Below are positions 48,771 to 57,926 of a stretch of 64,000 nt of DNA, piece by piece. Under the pieces are notes generated by a model that worked only from the letters and a program-made list of their open reading frames with translations, did not search any database and was not told where the DNA came from. Each line of letters begins with the position of its first letter. Positions within the stretch are counted from its first letter, which is position 1. This stretch comes from Bin87 sp963666415 (GTDB lineage Bacteria > Chloroflexota > Dehalococcoidia > Lucifugimonadales > UBA3495). The DNA lies in NCBI GenBank assembly GCA_963666415.2, contig CAXXPD010000002.1:310001-374000 (forward strand), read 5' to 3'. A program made the translations under genes and the position numbers.

Positions 48771-49383
48771 CGCTGCACCTCAATTCCAAAGTGCGGCAAT
48801 GATCGCCGATGTGGCTCCCAAAGTGGCCTAATGACCCTGAAAATCTGGTGGGTAGATCCTGAAAAACTCCCAATTCACTGGCCTATAGATCCTGAACAAT
48901 GACATTGGGTCGTCATCAGATACCTGGAGGAGCGCCGCGGGCCCTATGCTTTGCTATGCACCGACACCGAGGCGGAACCGCTGCGGATACTGCAGTGGTA
49001 TCTGCTGCGCTGGCAGGTCGAGGTGACCTTTGAGGAGCTGCGGGCTCACCTGGGCGTGGAAACCCAGCGCCAGTGGTCGGAACGAGCCATCGCCCGAACC
49101 ACCCCCGCGCTCTTTGGCCTGTTCAGCGTGGTGACGCTGGCGGCGGATATCCTGATCGAACAGCGTGGCGGCATGGCGCCGCGCACCGCGGCGTGGTATG
49201 ACAAAACCAGCCCTTCCTTCGCCGACGCCATCGCCCTGGTCAGACGACACCTCTGGGTGCAGCAGGGAACTTTTATGCCGTCCGAGCGCGAGCACGAATC
49301 GATAAAAGTCCCGCGCCTCTTGTACCACAGGATGCTCGACACGCTAGCCTATGCCGCTTGATTGTACAAAGCCGAGCCGCTGA

Positions 49384-50837
49384 CTCGACTTTGTACAAAA
49401 GCTAGATAAATTATAAGAACAGGGTAAGCTCGACCAAATCACCAAAAGAGGTCGAGTATGCCTACCCTGCCCGCAGTCATAGTAACCCTGCTGCTGCCCT
49501 TTGAGCACCTGTTTGACCCCAGGACCTGGCGCAAAGCCCAACTCCTGGCCATGGGAGCGATCCTGTCTCCCGGCAAACGCACCGTGTCCTCCGCCCTCAA
49601 CATCCTGGGGATTGGGCAGCACGGCGACTTCGCCATCTATCACCACGTGCTCAACCGTGCCCGATGGTCGCCGCTGCAACTGAGCCGGGTGCTGTTGCTG
49701 CTGGTGGCCGGGCGCCTTGGTTCATCCACCGAGCCGTTGGTGTTCGGCATTGACGAGACGGTGGAACGACGCTGGGGCCGGAAGATTGCGGCCAAGGGGC
49801 GGTATCGGGATCCGGTGCGGTCCAAGGACGACCAGGTGGTGATGACCCCCGGATTGCAATGGGTGAGCCTGATGTTGCTGACGCGTATCGGGTGGGCGGG
49901 TCGACACTGGGCGCTACCGTTTTTGACCGCGCTGGTGGTGTCGGCCCGCTACGACCGGCGCAAAGGCCGCCGGCACAAGACGGTCACCGACTACGCCCAG
50001 CAGATGCTGGTCTGCCTGCGCCGGTGGCTGCCGGACCGGGACCTGGTGGTGGTGGCCGATGGCGGCTACGCCAAGCGCGAGTTCCTGCGGCATTGCCAGA
50101 GTATGTCAAAGCCGATTGTCGTCGTCACCAAACTGCGCAAGGACGCATCCCTGTACCAGCCCGCGCCACCGCGGCGGCCCGGCCAGATCGGGCGGCCCCG
50201 GGTGGTCGGCGCGCGATTGCCCAGTCCCACGGCGGTGCTGGACGATCCCGCTACACAATGGATTCCCTACCGTGCCACCGGTTCCGACGGCAGTACCGCC
50301 AGGGTCGAGCTCGCTTCGGGCGTGGCGCTGTGGTACCACGGCGGGCCGCCGCGCCTTCCCATACGTTGGGTCGTCATCAGATACCTGGAGGAGCGCCGCG
50401 GGCCCTATGCTTTGCTATGCACCGACACCGAGGCGGAACCCCTGCGGATACTGCAGTGGTATCTGCTGCGCTGGCAGGTCGAGGTGACCTTTGAGGAGCT
50501 GCGGGCTCACCTGGGCGTGGAAACCCAGCGCCAGTGGTCGGAACGAGCCATCGCCCGAACCACCCCCGCGCTCTTTGGCCTGTTCAGCGTGGTGACGCTG
50601 GCAGCGGATATCCTGATCGAACAGCGTGGCGGCATGGCGCCGCGCACCGCGGCGTGGTATGACAAAACCAGCCCTTCCTTCGCCGACGCCATCGCCCTGG
50701 TCAGACGACACCTCTGGGTGCAGCAGGGAACTTTTATGCCGTCCGAGCGCGAGCACGAATCGATAAAAGTCCCGCGCCTCTTGTACCACAGGATGCTCGA
50801 CACGCTAGCCTATGCCGCTTGATTGTACAAAGCCGAG
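49384..50837 (+). mobile_element. IS701/IS4-like element B (complete)
   Basis: Ends CTCGACTTTGTACAAAAGC and TTGTACAAAGCCGAG enclose 1,454 bp. It follows element A after only 7 bp, in the same orientation. Its right end cuts into the 3' end of element C. Confidence 0.9.
49458..50822 (+). CDS. IS701/IS4-like DDE transposase
   Basis: Intact 454-residue transposase. Candidate catalytic residues are Asp in FGIDETVERRWG, Asp in LVVVADGGYAKREFL and Glu in WQVEVTFEELRAHLGVETQRQW. N-terminal residues 1-90 are helical with an HHVLNRARWS segment typical of this group. Exact family (IS701 or an IS4 subgroup) should be settled by a profile search. Confidence 0.9.
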   Translation: MPTLPAVIVTLLLPFEHLFDPRTWRKAQLLAMGAILSPGKRTVSSALNILGIGQHGDFAIYHHVLNRARWSPLQLSRVLLLLVAGRLGSSTEPLVFGIDETVERRWGRKIAAKGRYRDPVRSKDDQVVMTPGLQWVSLMLLTRIGWAGRHWALPFLTALVVSARYDRRKGRRHKTVTDYAQQMLVCLRRWLPDRDLVVVADGGYAKREFLRHCQSMSKPIVVVTKLRKDASLYQPAPPRRPGQIGRPRVVGARLPSPTAVLDDPATQWIPYRATGSDGSTARVELASGVALWYHGGPPRLPIRWVVIRYLEERRGPYALLCTDTEAEPLRILQWYLLRWQVEVTFEELRAHLGVETQRQWSERAIARTTPALFGLFSVVTLAADILIEQRGGMAPRTAAWYDKTSPSFADAIALVRRHLWVQQGTFMPSEREHESIKVPRLLYHRMLDTLAYAA

Positions 50838-52152
50838 TTCTGCGTCGGACAGTGAAAAACCCTCGGACGCCAGCCACAAGTGGCGGCGCACCAGAGCGAT
50901 GGCGTCCACGAAGGTCGGCGACGGCTTGGCGTACCAAGCCGCTGTACGATGGGCCGAGGGTCGTTGTTGCCGCAGCAGATGGGCCGCCAGGGTGGTCCAT
51001 GAGAAGAGCCCCATCAGGATTGGCGTGGTGCGGGCAATGGCCCGGTCCGACCACTGGCGTTGGGTCTCCACGCCAAGGTGAGCCCGCACTTCCTGGAAGG
51101 TAACCTCCAGTTGCCAGCGCAGCACAAACCATTCCAGGATCTGTGTCGGGTCCACGGCCAGGTCAGTGCACAGCAAAGCCTGTGTGGCGAATTCGCCCTG
51201 GGGGTCCCGAACCAAGACCCAGCGGATGGGCACGGGCGGCTTGCCCGAGCGATACCAAACCGCCGTTTGCGAGGTGAGTTCCACCGTGCGGGTCGCGCCG
51301 TTGTACCAGGCTACCGACACCTCGACCCATGACACGGGGGGCAAGTCCAGGAGCGCCTTCAGCGCGGTCAGCCGTCGGCCTTTCAGCGGGGGCCGACCGT
51401 TCCGGCCCGGCTGACGTGCTGGCGCCGGTTCATAAAGGGCGGCGTCCAGGCGCAAGCGGGCGATGAGGATAACGGGTTGAGCCAACGATTGGCAGCAGTG
51501 GAGCAGGTCCAGTACGGCGTAGCTGCGGTCACCCACCAGCACTAGGGGGCGCTGCGGCAGCCAGCGTGGTTCGGCAGGCTCACCATGAGCGGGGTTGCAG
51601 GATCATCTGGCGCGCCCAGTCGGTGAGTTTTTTGTGGCGGCGTCCGCGCTGCCGGTGGTAGCGTGCCGAGGGCGCCAGCACGGTGAGAAAGGGCAAGGCC
51701 CAATAACGTCCCGCCCAGGGGACCTGGCCCAGCCACATCAGGGAGATCCAGCGCAGGCCGCTGGCCTTGACCACCTGAGACCGGCTGGAGCGTACCGCAT
51801 CGCGGTAGATGCCCAGGGATTTGATTTTGGGGCCGCGGCGCCGCTCCAGGGTTTCGTCGATGCCGAAGACCAACGGGCCATCGCCCTGATCCAGGTGCTG
51901 GAGCAGCAGCAACAGTAGGATGCGAGCCGCCTGACGGGGCGACCACACCGCCCGATTGAGCACTTCATGGTAGCGGGCGTAGTCGCGGTGGTCGCTGCGG
52001 CCCATGACGCGCAGCGCCGCAGCCACGGTGCGTTGGCCGGGAGCCAGTATCGCGCCGACTAACAGGATTTGGGCTTTCAGCCAGGTCGGGTTGCGAAACA
52101 GCGTGGCGAAGGGATGGAGTACGGGTACAATCGCGTTGGGCAGGGTGAGCAT
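50838..52152 (-). pseudogene. IS701/IS4-like transposase with 25-bp insertion and lost C-terminus
   Basis: The N-terminal frame (from MLTLPNAIVPVLHPF at 52152) stops at 51580 and a second frame continues from about 51565. A 25-bp stretch, TCATGGTGAGCCTGCCGAAC plus CACGC, separates CGC from TGGCTGCCGCAG and breaks the frame; removing it restores alignment with the intact relatives. The protein also loses its last about 30 residues to element B. Confidence 0.85.
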
Positions 52153-52230
52153 CGCTTGGCCTTTTTCCAGGAGGGTCCGCCCAGCTTACCCTGTTCTTAT
52201 AATTTATCTAGCTTTTGTGCAAAGTCCAGG
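50838..52230 (-). mobile_element. IS701/IS4-like element C (truncated)
   Basis: The 5' end CTGGACTTTGCACAAAAGC (52230) is intact and matches the mini-element at 23091. The 3' end was replaced by element B at 50838. It abuts the integrase-type element at 52231. Confidence 0.88.
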
Positions 52231-53888
52231 TTGCCTCATTGAGAAATGTTACCGAAACTTTAGCACCTGGGGTCCCTCCCGACCAGCGCTAATTCCGGCA
52301 TTGCAGCGGGTCCCGCCATGGGCTCACCAGCCGTGGCGTAGACCAGCTTTTTGGCCATGATGCCGCGCCACTGCTGCACCCTGCGCTGCAGCGTCCGCAG
52401 GTGAGCCCGGCTGAAACGATCCGGTTCGGCCTCTTGCAGTCGGCCCAGCAATACCACCGCACTGGCGTCCGGGTCTTCCTGCAACCAGGACAGCACGTCG
52501 CACCACACTCCTTCGAAAGGGTCGGGCCGAGTTCGCCAGGTGCGGGGCGGTTGCACCCGCCGCTCCCGTGAGGTATGCGCTGCATCCTGACGCCACCAGT
52601 CGGGCAACTTGGCCAGGAACTGTTCCAGGCTCTCGCCGCTGGGAGTGGGCCGGATTTCGGGACACGTAACCGCGGCCAGGGCCGACTGGGCTTCCCGGAT
52701 GGCGTGCAGCAGCGCCACCGGGTCCAACTTGACCCGATATTCACTCAGCGCCGCCTTCATCTCCACGCTGACCGCGTCATGCTGTATCAGCCGATCGCAG
52801 GGTGTGGCTGGCGGGCTGTACCGCTTGACGACCCTGGAGCCGTGCCGAGTTTTCTCCACCAACTTGAACGACGGCTGGAGGTAGTTCACGTACCGTCGCA
52901 CCGCCCCGTACCGGTGGGCCATGGTCGGTCCGGCCACCGCGCCGGAGTAGCGGTCATGACCGACGAAGTGGCGGACCACCGCGCCGTTCTTCTGCTCGAT
53001 CCAGGCCTGGTCGTTCTTGCGGTAGGGCCGCGAACGGGTGAACTCGATGCCCCGCTCGGCGCAGTACTTGGTGAGAGTAGCGTTGATGAATACGCTGTCG
53101 TTGTCCGAGTCGATGCCTTTGACTGGGAAGGGCAACTGTCGCCCGATGGCCTCCAGTCCTGCCACTACCAGGGATTGCTCCCGGGCCAGCAGTGGCACGG
53201 CCTCGGTCCAGCCGGTGCAGATATCGGTGGCCACCAGGCTGTGGATCATGGAACCCCACCAGGAGCCGCCGTGGTGGACCACCAGGTCAATCTCCAGGAA
53301 TCCTGGTGGCGGGCGCATTCCAATCGGCGAAGGTCCGTACCGGAATATTGCGGCCCGGCGACTGCCGCCTCCTGCGTCGGAGCTTGCGGCCCGCCGGTGT
53401 CCTGATGGGCTGGAGCAGCCGGTCCAGGATGGCGGCGCTGGCCGCCAGCAGCCGTTGGCGCACCCCAGGGTCCAGATCCAGGTGACCATGGCGCTCCATG
53501 GACTCCACCAGATGGGGCAACGCCGCCTTCAGCCGCTTGCCGCAGATCCGGTCAGCGGCTTCCCAGACCACGATCAGCGCCTGGCGGACCGCCTCGTCGT
53601 AGATCCGTCGGCCCTTTTTTACCGCCGGCTGCTGCTCTCCGTCGTCGCCGGACTGCCCCAGCAGCCTGATGCCGTGCTTGCGATGGTGGCCGGTCACCGC
53701 GATGAACTCGTCCAGAATCCGGCCCTTGTCCTGCTTGGATGAAGCTCGGTAACGGTCTCGGATCGTCGCCAGCAATTCCTGTTTTGCCATCTTGCTGATG
53801 CCTCCTCCCACGCGATTGCCTCCCCGATTTTGGGTAACATTTTATTTGAGGCAACCAATCGCGTTGGGTAACGGTTTTGTTGAGGCAA
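52231..53888 (-). mobile_element. Integrase-type insertion element (ISNCY/IS481-like)
   Basis: Left end TTGCCTCATTGAGAAATGTTACC is mirrored at the right by two tandem sites, TTGCCTCAAATAAAATGTTACC and TTGCCTCAACAAAACCGTTACC (minus strand). Two binding sites at one end suggest an asymmetric transposase complex. It lies between element C and an IstA remnant. Confidence 0.78.
52260..53811 (-). pseudogene. Integrase-core transposase, frameshifted near 53310
   Basis: The first frame (MAKQELLATIRDRYR to RNIPVRTFADWN) ends at 53287, and the second supplies PPPGFLEIDLVVHHGG to the C-terminus at 52260. Catalytic candidates are FLEIDLVV, GIDSDNDSVF and DQAWIEQKNGAVVRH. In relatives the NIPVRTWAEW and GFLEIDLV parts are continuous, so this is a frameshift rather than two genes; a programmed event cannot be excluded. 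Confidence 0.78.
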
Positions 53889-54155
53889 TGCAGGGCAGTC
53901 GATAATTGTCGTTGCCTTCAGCTTGCCCGTCGGATCATTCCGCAGCAGCGGCTCAATCTCATCCTCCCACACCCCGTCGAAGGGATCGGGCCGGGTGCGC
54001 CACCGATGCTCCGGTTTCGTCGCCGACGGCAACGGCCCACTCTGCCACTTGCGCGCTGAACGCACGCTCATCCCAGCCTTGGCCGCTGCCGTTTCCTGTG
54101 TCTTGCCTTCCATACGTTTCTGCCTCAATAGCCTGGTTTGTCGGTCTGTAATCAA
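53889..54155 (-). pseudogene. IstA-like transposase, N-terminal remnant
   Basis: About 85 residues remain: MITDRQTRLLRQKRMEGKTQ, a helix-turn-helix AAAKAGMSVRSARKWQ and RTRPDPFDGVWEDEIEPLL, then KLKATTIID where the integrase-type element begins. It differs clearly from the IstA at 47202-48770. It is probably the founder of the 9-kb block. Confidence 0.75.
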
Positions 54156-55118
54156 CGGTACCTCCGTACCGAATGATTACCCCATCTCGACCGGCAAAAA
54201 TAGTCGTCGCTACCGGCAGGACTAATTGTCGTCTATCAGGTTGGCCATGAAGTGGGTGCGGCAGCGCTGCCAGCTGGCCCCAGTGAACACCGCGGCGATG
54301 GCGTTCTTCAGCCCCTGGTGGGCATCGGAGGTTACCAGCTCCACCCCGCTGAGGCCCCGAGCGGTCAGCGACCGCAGGAAGGCCAGCCAGAAGGCGCCGT
54401 CCTCGCTGGCGCCCACGTCCATACCCAGGATCTCACGCTGCCCTTCGGCATTGACCCCCGTCGCCACCACCACGCAGACGTTGACGATGCGACCGCCCTC
54501 CCGAACCTTCTGGGTCAGGCCGTCCAGCCACACGTAGGGGTAGGGACCATCGTCCAGGGGCCGACCCAGGAAACTCTCCACCACTTCGTCCAGTTGCTCG
54601 CAGATGCGCGACACCTGGCTGCTGGAGATGCCGTCGCAACCCAGGGCCTTGATCAGATCGTCCACCCGCCGAGTGGACACGCCTTCTACATAGGCTTGCT
54701 GGATGACGGCCAGCAGGGCTTTCTCGCTGCGCCGCCGCGGTTCCAGCAGGCTGGGGAAGTAGCTGCCTTCCCGCAGCTTGGGAATGTGCAACTCCATGGT
54801 GCCCACCCGGGTGTCCCAGGTGCGGTTGCGGTAGCCGTTGCGGTAGGTGACCCGCTCCGGGCTGCGTTCGCCGTGCTGGGCGCCGATCTGGGCGGAAACC
54901 TCGGCGTCCATGATGCCGTCCACCAGGACCCGCAGTGCTTCCCGCAGCAAGTCCACGTCTCCGTCCATACCACGCTTGCGTAATAATTCCAAAAGATCCA
55001 TTCTTTGCTTGACCACCGTCGTTCTCCTTGGTTGGGTTGTTGTGATTCCACAAGGATGACGCGGTGGTCAGCGTTTTGCCAACCGCCTAACTCTTACACC
55101 ACTTCCTGGGACTCTACT

Positions 55119-55398
55119 TAGCTGGCTGTGGTCCAACAACCCGCAGGAACGGCTGAACCGGGAGATCCGTCGCCGCACTGACGTGGTGGGCATCTTCCCC
55201 AACCGGCCGTCGGCGCGGCGCCTGGTGGGCGCGGTGCTGGCCGAGCAACACGACGAATGGGCCGAAGCCCGCCGCTACCTCACCATCCCCAACGCCGCCG
55301 GCAACGAGGCACTGCCGAAGCCCAATATGCTGGACGCAGCGGCCTGATCAACATCAAAAGGGATGACGCGCTTTTACACCTATTGACGGGACACTACC
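55119..55398 (+). mobile_element. IS256-type element, copy 4 (3' remnant)
   Basis: Only the last 72 transposase codons (from LWSNNPQERLNREIRRR to MLDAAA and stop at 55347) and the right end GGGACACTACC are left. It directly adjoins the end of IS256 copy 3 in the opposite orientation, consistent with recombination between copies. Confidence 0.88.
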
Positions 55399-55606
55399 CC
55401 AGCAACTGGCCGATACGTTGGACATGGATGCGGATTACCTGTTCTTTCTGGCCGGCAGGGTGCCTTCAGATCTGCTGGAGTTGCCAACTGACCCTGCAGT
55501 CAAAGTTCGGCCGGTAAAGACTCTACGGCGTACTTTGGAGTCGAGACGATGCCCTTACCTGATGTTCAGGGTAGGGGAAATCAGCATAGGGCCTTGGGTT
55601 GCTTAG
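55399..55606 (+). pseudogene. XRE-family regulator, C-terminal fragment
   Basis: The 68 codons read QQLADTLDMDADYLFFLAGRVPSDLLELP, the segment that follows the helix-turn-helix in XRE regulators, and run to a stop at 55606. The DNA-binding N-terminus was removed at the IS256 junction and is not found elsewhere in the window. Confidence 0.75.
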
Positions 55607-56747
55607 AACAGCTCCCGGCTGGCTATATCTGCGCCATCTCGCATGGCCCGCAGCTTCAACCAGACTATGCCCTCGTCCACTCGGTTGGAGCCTGCGGAGG
55701 TGTCGAAGCCGCAGTCAGTGCCGGCCAGCACGCGCGTGGGATCGCCTCCGGCGGCGGCCACCGCCTGATGCAACCGGTCAGCCACCAATCGGGGATGTTC
55801 CACGTAGTTGGTCTTGGTGTCTATGACCCCGGCGATCAACAGCATCCCCTCGGGAAGCGGTCGGTCGCGGTATACGCGATGCTCGTGGGCGTGGCGCGGG
55901 TTAGCCATTTCCATCACCAGCGCTCCGACGTTGGCCCCATAGAGGAGGTCGAGGATGTCCTCCAGCGCCACATCGTAATGGTGCGGGCCCTCGCTGTTGC
56001 CCCAGCAGACGTGCAGACGAACCCGGTCGCGAGGGATGTTGGTCAAGGCGTGGTTGATGGCCCGGATATGCAGGTCCACCAGGTCCTGAAAAGCCGACAG
56101 CGGTTCGTCCTGATACGACACGTGCCGCTCCATGGCCAGGTCGGGGCAGTCCAGCTGCAGCGTGAGGCCGTGCGCGACGATTATCTCGTATTCCTTCCTC
56201 AGTTCCTCGGCTAAAGCGAATACGTAATCTTCGTGGCTGTCGTAGTAGCGGTTGCCCAGGGTCATGGCGACAATGCCGGGCGACGCGGCGGTCATGAACA
56301 GTTCTTGCGGTTCGCCGTCGGCAGCATCGACGACGTCAAGCAACTGCCGGCATTCCCGCTCGACCAGGTCCAGCCGCTCGTACGCCAGTGGGCCACCGCA
56401 GGTAGGGACGTCGCGCATCAACTGCACCACGCGAGGACGCACCAGCGAGGGGGATTCTTCTGGTCCCGGTGGCCGCGCCGGGTCCAGGCGCCGCCAAAGC
56501 CGGACATTCGCTGGGTAACATACGTCGAAAAGCTGATGCGTGATTGCTCGCCGTTGTTGATGACGTCGACCCCGGCCGCCACCTGCGCCGAGAAAACCCC
56601 GGCAGTAGCCTCTCGGGCCGCAGCGTCCAGCGCCGCCTCATCCACCTGCTCGCCCCGCGACACCGCACCCAGCATCGCCACCAGCCCTTCGGGCCGGGGC
56701 AGGCTGCCAGTGTGGGTAGTCAGGATTCGTGCTTCGCTGCGTTTGAT
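55603..56747 (-). pseudogene. MetE-like cobalamin-independent methyltransferase family protein, frameshifted near 56455-56480
   Basis: The N-terminal frame reads RILTTHTGSLPRPEGLVAML and NNGEQSRISFSTYVTQRMSGFGG, and the second frame ESPSLVRPRVVQLMRD onward to 55603. Together they give about 380 residues, typical of the stand-alone MetE C-terminal-type enzymes that act on methyl or CoM-like thiols. Zinc-ligand candidates include His/Cys in RVRLHVCWGN and Cys in VLAGTDCGFDT. The frame shifts at a CCCCC run. At the expected start (56747) the codon is ATC rather than ATG. Its 3' end overlaps the XRE fragment convergently. Confidence 0.8.
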
Positions 56748-56777
56748 GGGTTATTGCTCTCGATTCAGATAGTTAAA

Positions 56778-57074
56778 TTACGCTGATTTAGCTGACTCAA
56801 TTGATCTTCGGAGGCCGCACCCAGATCCTTTGCTTCCACGGGCACGGACTTTCCCGGCAGCTTCCGCGGTCGCACCGTATGAGTACGGGAAATCTGACGG
56901 GCTCATCGTTGGTGTCGGCGTCGGTACCGTAAGGACGACCGACGGCAAGTCAGGCTTTTCAAGCGAAACTGCTACTCCCAACTGGTACCCAGTATTACGA
57001 GCATCCATCGTTTCCGCCAGCGCCACGCATTCTTCGGGTACAGCATTGAGGTTCCAAGCGTATTCGATGACCAC
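56778..57074 (-). CDS. Hypothetical ORF of uncertain reality
   Basis: The 98-residue frame contains WNLNAVPEECVALAETMDARNTGYQLGVAV, which looks protein-like, followed by a Pro/Thr stretch. No family is recognised and no ribosome-binding site is clear. The remainder of 56748-57305 shows no other gene. Confidence 0.3.
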   Translation of the reverse strand: MVIEYAWNLNAVPEECVALAETMDARNTGYQLGVAVSLEKPDLPSVVLTVPTPTPTMSPSDFPYSYGATAEAAGKVRARGSKGSGCGLRRSIESAKSA

Positions 57075-57305
57075 TCAGTCGACGGCGTATCGGAGCCAAC
57101 AAGCAACCACAGTCGAGCCATTACTGCGTAGTTATCCAATCAAACTGTCAGGGTTTAGTGTGCCGGGGAAACGCCGGCAGGCGTAAGTTGTGATGCGAGC
57201 AGGCTCTGATGCCTATTGCGCTATTGGGGCGCGATGCATATTATACGGGCGCGCTGCGGCTAAGAGAACTATATCTACGGTCCGCAGAAGCCAACGGAGC
57301 GAAAC

Positions 57306-57539
57306 ATGACAACTGGCAGCACTTACAAGGTAGTCGAGCTGGTAGGATCTTCCAGCGAGGGCGTACAACAGGCCATTGACGGCGCCATTGCCCGAGCCGC
57401 CCAGACCATCCGCAACCTCAACTGGTTCGAAGTGCGGGAAATCCGCGGCACCATTGACGGTGATAGCGCCAACTGGTACCAGGTCAAGCTGGGCATCGGT
57501 TTCCGAGTAGACTCTGGAGACGACGTCAGCCAAGGTTAG
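57306..57539 (+). CDS. Dodecin family flavin-binding protein
   Basis: The 77-residue protein fits dodecin in length and sequence: YKVVELVGSSSEGVQQAIDGAIARAAQTIRNLNWFEVREIRGTID, with the conserved Trp (NLNWFEV) that stacks on flavin, and a closing YQVKLGIGFRV strand. Dodecins form hollow dodecamers that store riboflavin or FMN. It is a stand-alone gene preceded by GGAG. In a flavoenzyme-rich genome a flavin buffer fits. Confidence 0.92.
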   Translation: MTTGSTYKVVELVGSSSEGVQQAIDGAIARAAQTIRNLNWFEVREIRGTIDGDSANWYQVKLGIGFRVDSGDDVSQG

Positions 57540-57926
57540 GTCTGTCGCCCGCTCTTCACCAATACGGCGTTCAGCACCGCCACCGACGAGCCCAAGATAA
57601 ACGCGTCTTGGGCCAGTCGCCCGGGTTACGCAGGTACAAATCATCGTCGGGCGCCGCCAGGACGAAATTTCTGAATCTCCAACATCCGAAATCCCTCCTT
57701 CGAAATTCGACCGGAAAGGCTTGGTTTGGAAGTGGGGTTTCGTCATCAAGGCCGGCGTGGGGAAAGTCATAGCCTAACGTTGTCCAAGCCGCATAGCGCC
57801 GAAATTGGCTGCAGCAAAAGAGTTTCCCGATCCTTTACCGTTATAACCGAACCTGTTTGGTAAAAGTTCCTTGGGCTTTTGCTACTGTTTCAACAAGCCA
57901 CCTTGATCGGCTTTGACGCCCCCTTG
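57540..57926. other. Intergenic stretch, nothing recognised
   Basis: A minus-strand ORF across it is antisense to the dodecin gene and lacks protein-like features. No hairpin or repeat shared with other parts of the window was seen. Confidence 0.5.

Larger units (their letters stand above)
46327..48904 (-). mobile_element. IS21-type element (complete)
   Basis: Ends TGTCAATTTTCATGGTCA and the reverse of TGTCATTGTTCAGG give TG...CA termini. A perfect TTGGG duplication flanks it (46322-46326 and 48905-48909). Subterminal repeats containing AGATCCTGAA are visible at 48854-48895, as expected for multiple transposase sites in IS21. Length is 2,578 bp. Confidence 0.92.
45414..49361 (+). pseudogene. 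IS701/IS4-like transposase split by IS21
   Basis: The parts 45414-46326 and 48910-49361 make the same 454-residue protein as 49458-50822. Catalytic candidates FGIDETVERRWG, VVADGGYAK and WQVEVTFEELRAHLG are retained in the pieces. Only a few substitutions separate it from copy B. Confidence 0.92.
45340..49376 (+). mobile_element. IS701/IS4-like element A, interrupted by IS21
   Basis: Left end CTCGACTTTGTACAAAAGC and right end TTGTACAAAGCCGAG are inverted repeats. The interior is near-identical to copy B apart from the IS21 at 46327-48904. The left flank TCAGCGG and the 7 bp after its right end, CCGCTGA, are reverse complements. Confidence 0.88.
45210..54236. mobile_element. 9.03-kb composite insertion flanked by CAGGT duplication
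   Basis: A 5-bp duplication CAGGT (45205-45209 and 54237-54241) marks one insertion event into IS256 copy 3. Near both ends the motif ACTATnTTTGCCGGTC is found in inverted orientation. An IstA N-terminal remnant near the right end (53889-54155) suggests that the founder was an IS21-type element, later loaded with the IS701-like, IS21 and integrase-type elements listed separately. Confidence 0.75.
44773..55016 (-). pseudogene. IS256-type transposase in two halves 9 kb apart
   Basis: The N-terminal half (55016 to 54237) ends CRTHFMANL and the C-terminal half (45209 to 44773) begins LLTRVPKRAQPG; the intact copy reads HFMANLLTRVPKR. The 45210-54236 block lies between. All DDE residues are present across the two halves. 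Confidence 0.92.
44722..55118 (-). mobile_element. IS256-type element, copy 3, split by a 9.03-kb block
   Basis: Ends GGTAGTGTCCC (44722) and GGGACTCTACT (55118) match the other IS256 copies. Flanks show no duplication. The transposase halves at 44773-45209 and 54237-55016 fit together exactly apart from a duplicated CAGGT. Confidence 0.88.

Noticed and set aside
47427..48902. 491-codon plus-strand open frame
   Set aside because: Antisense to istA, whose integrase motifs and pairing with istB are unambiguous.
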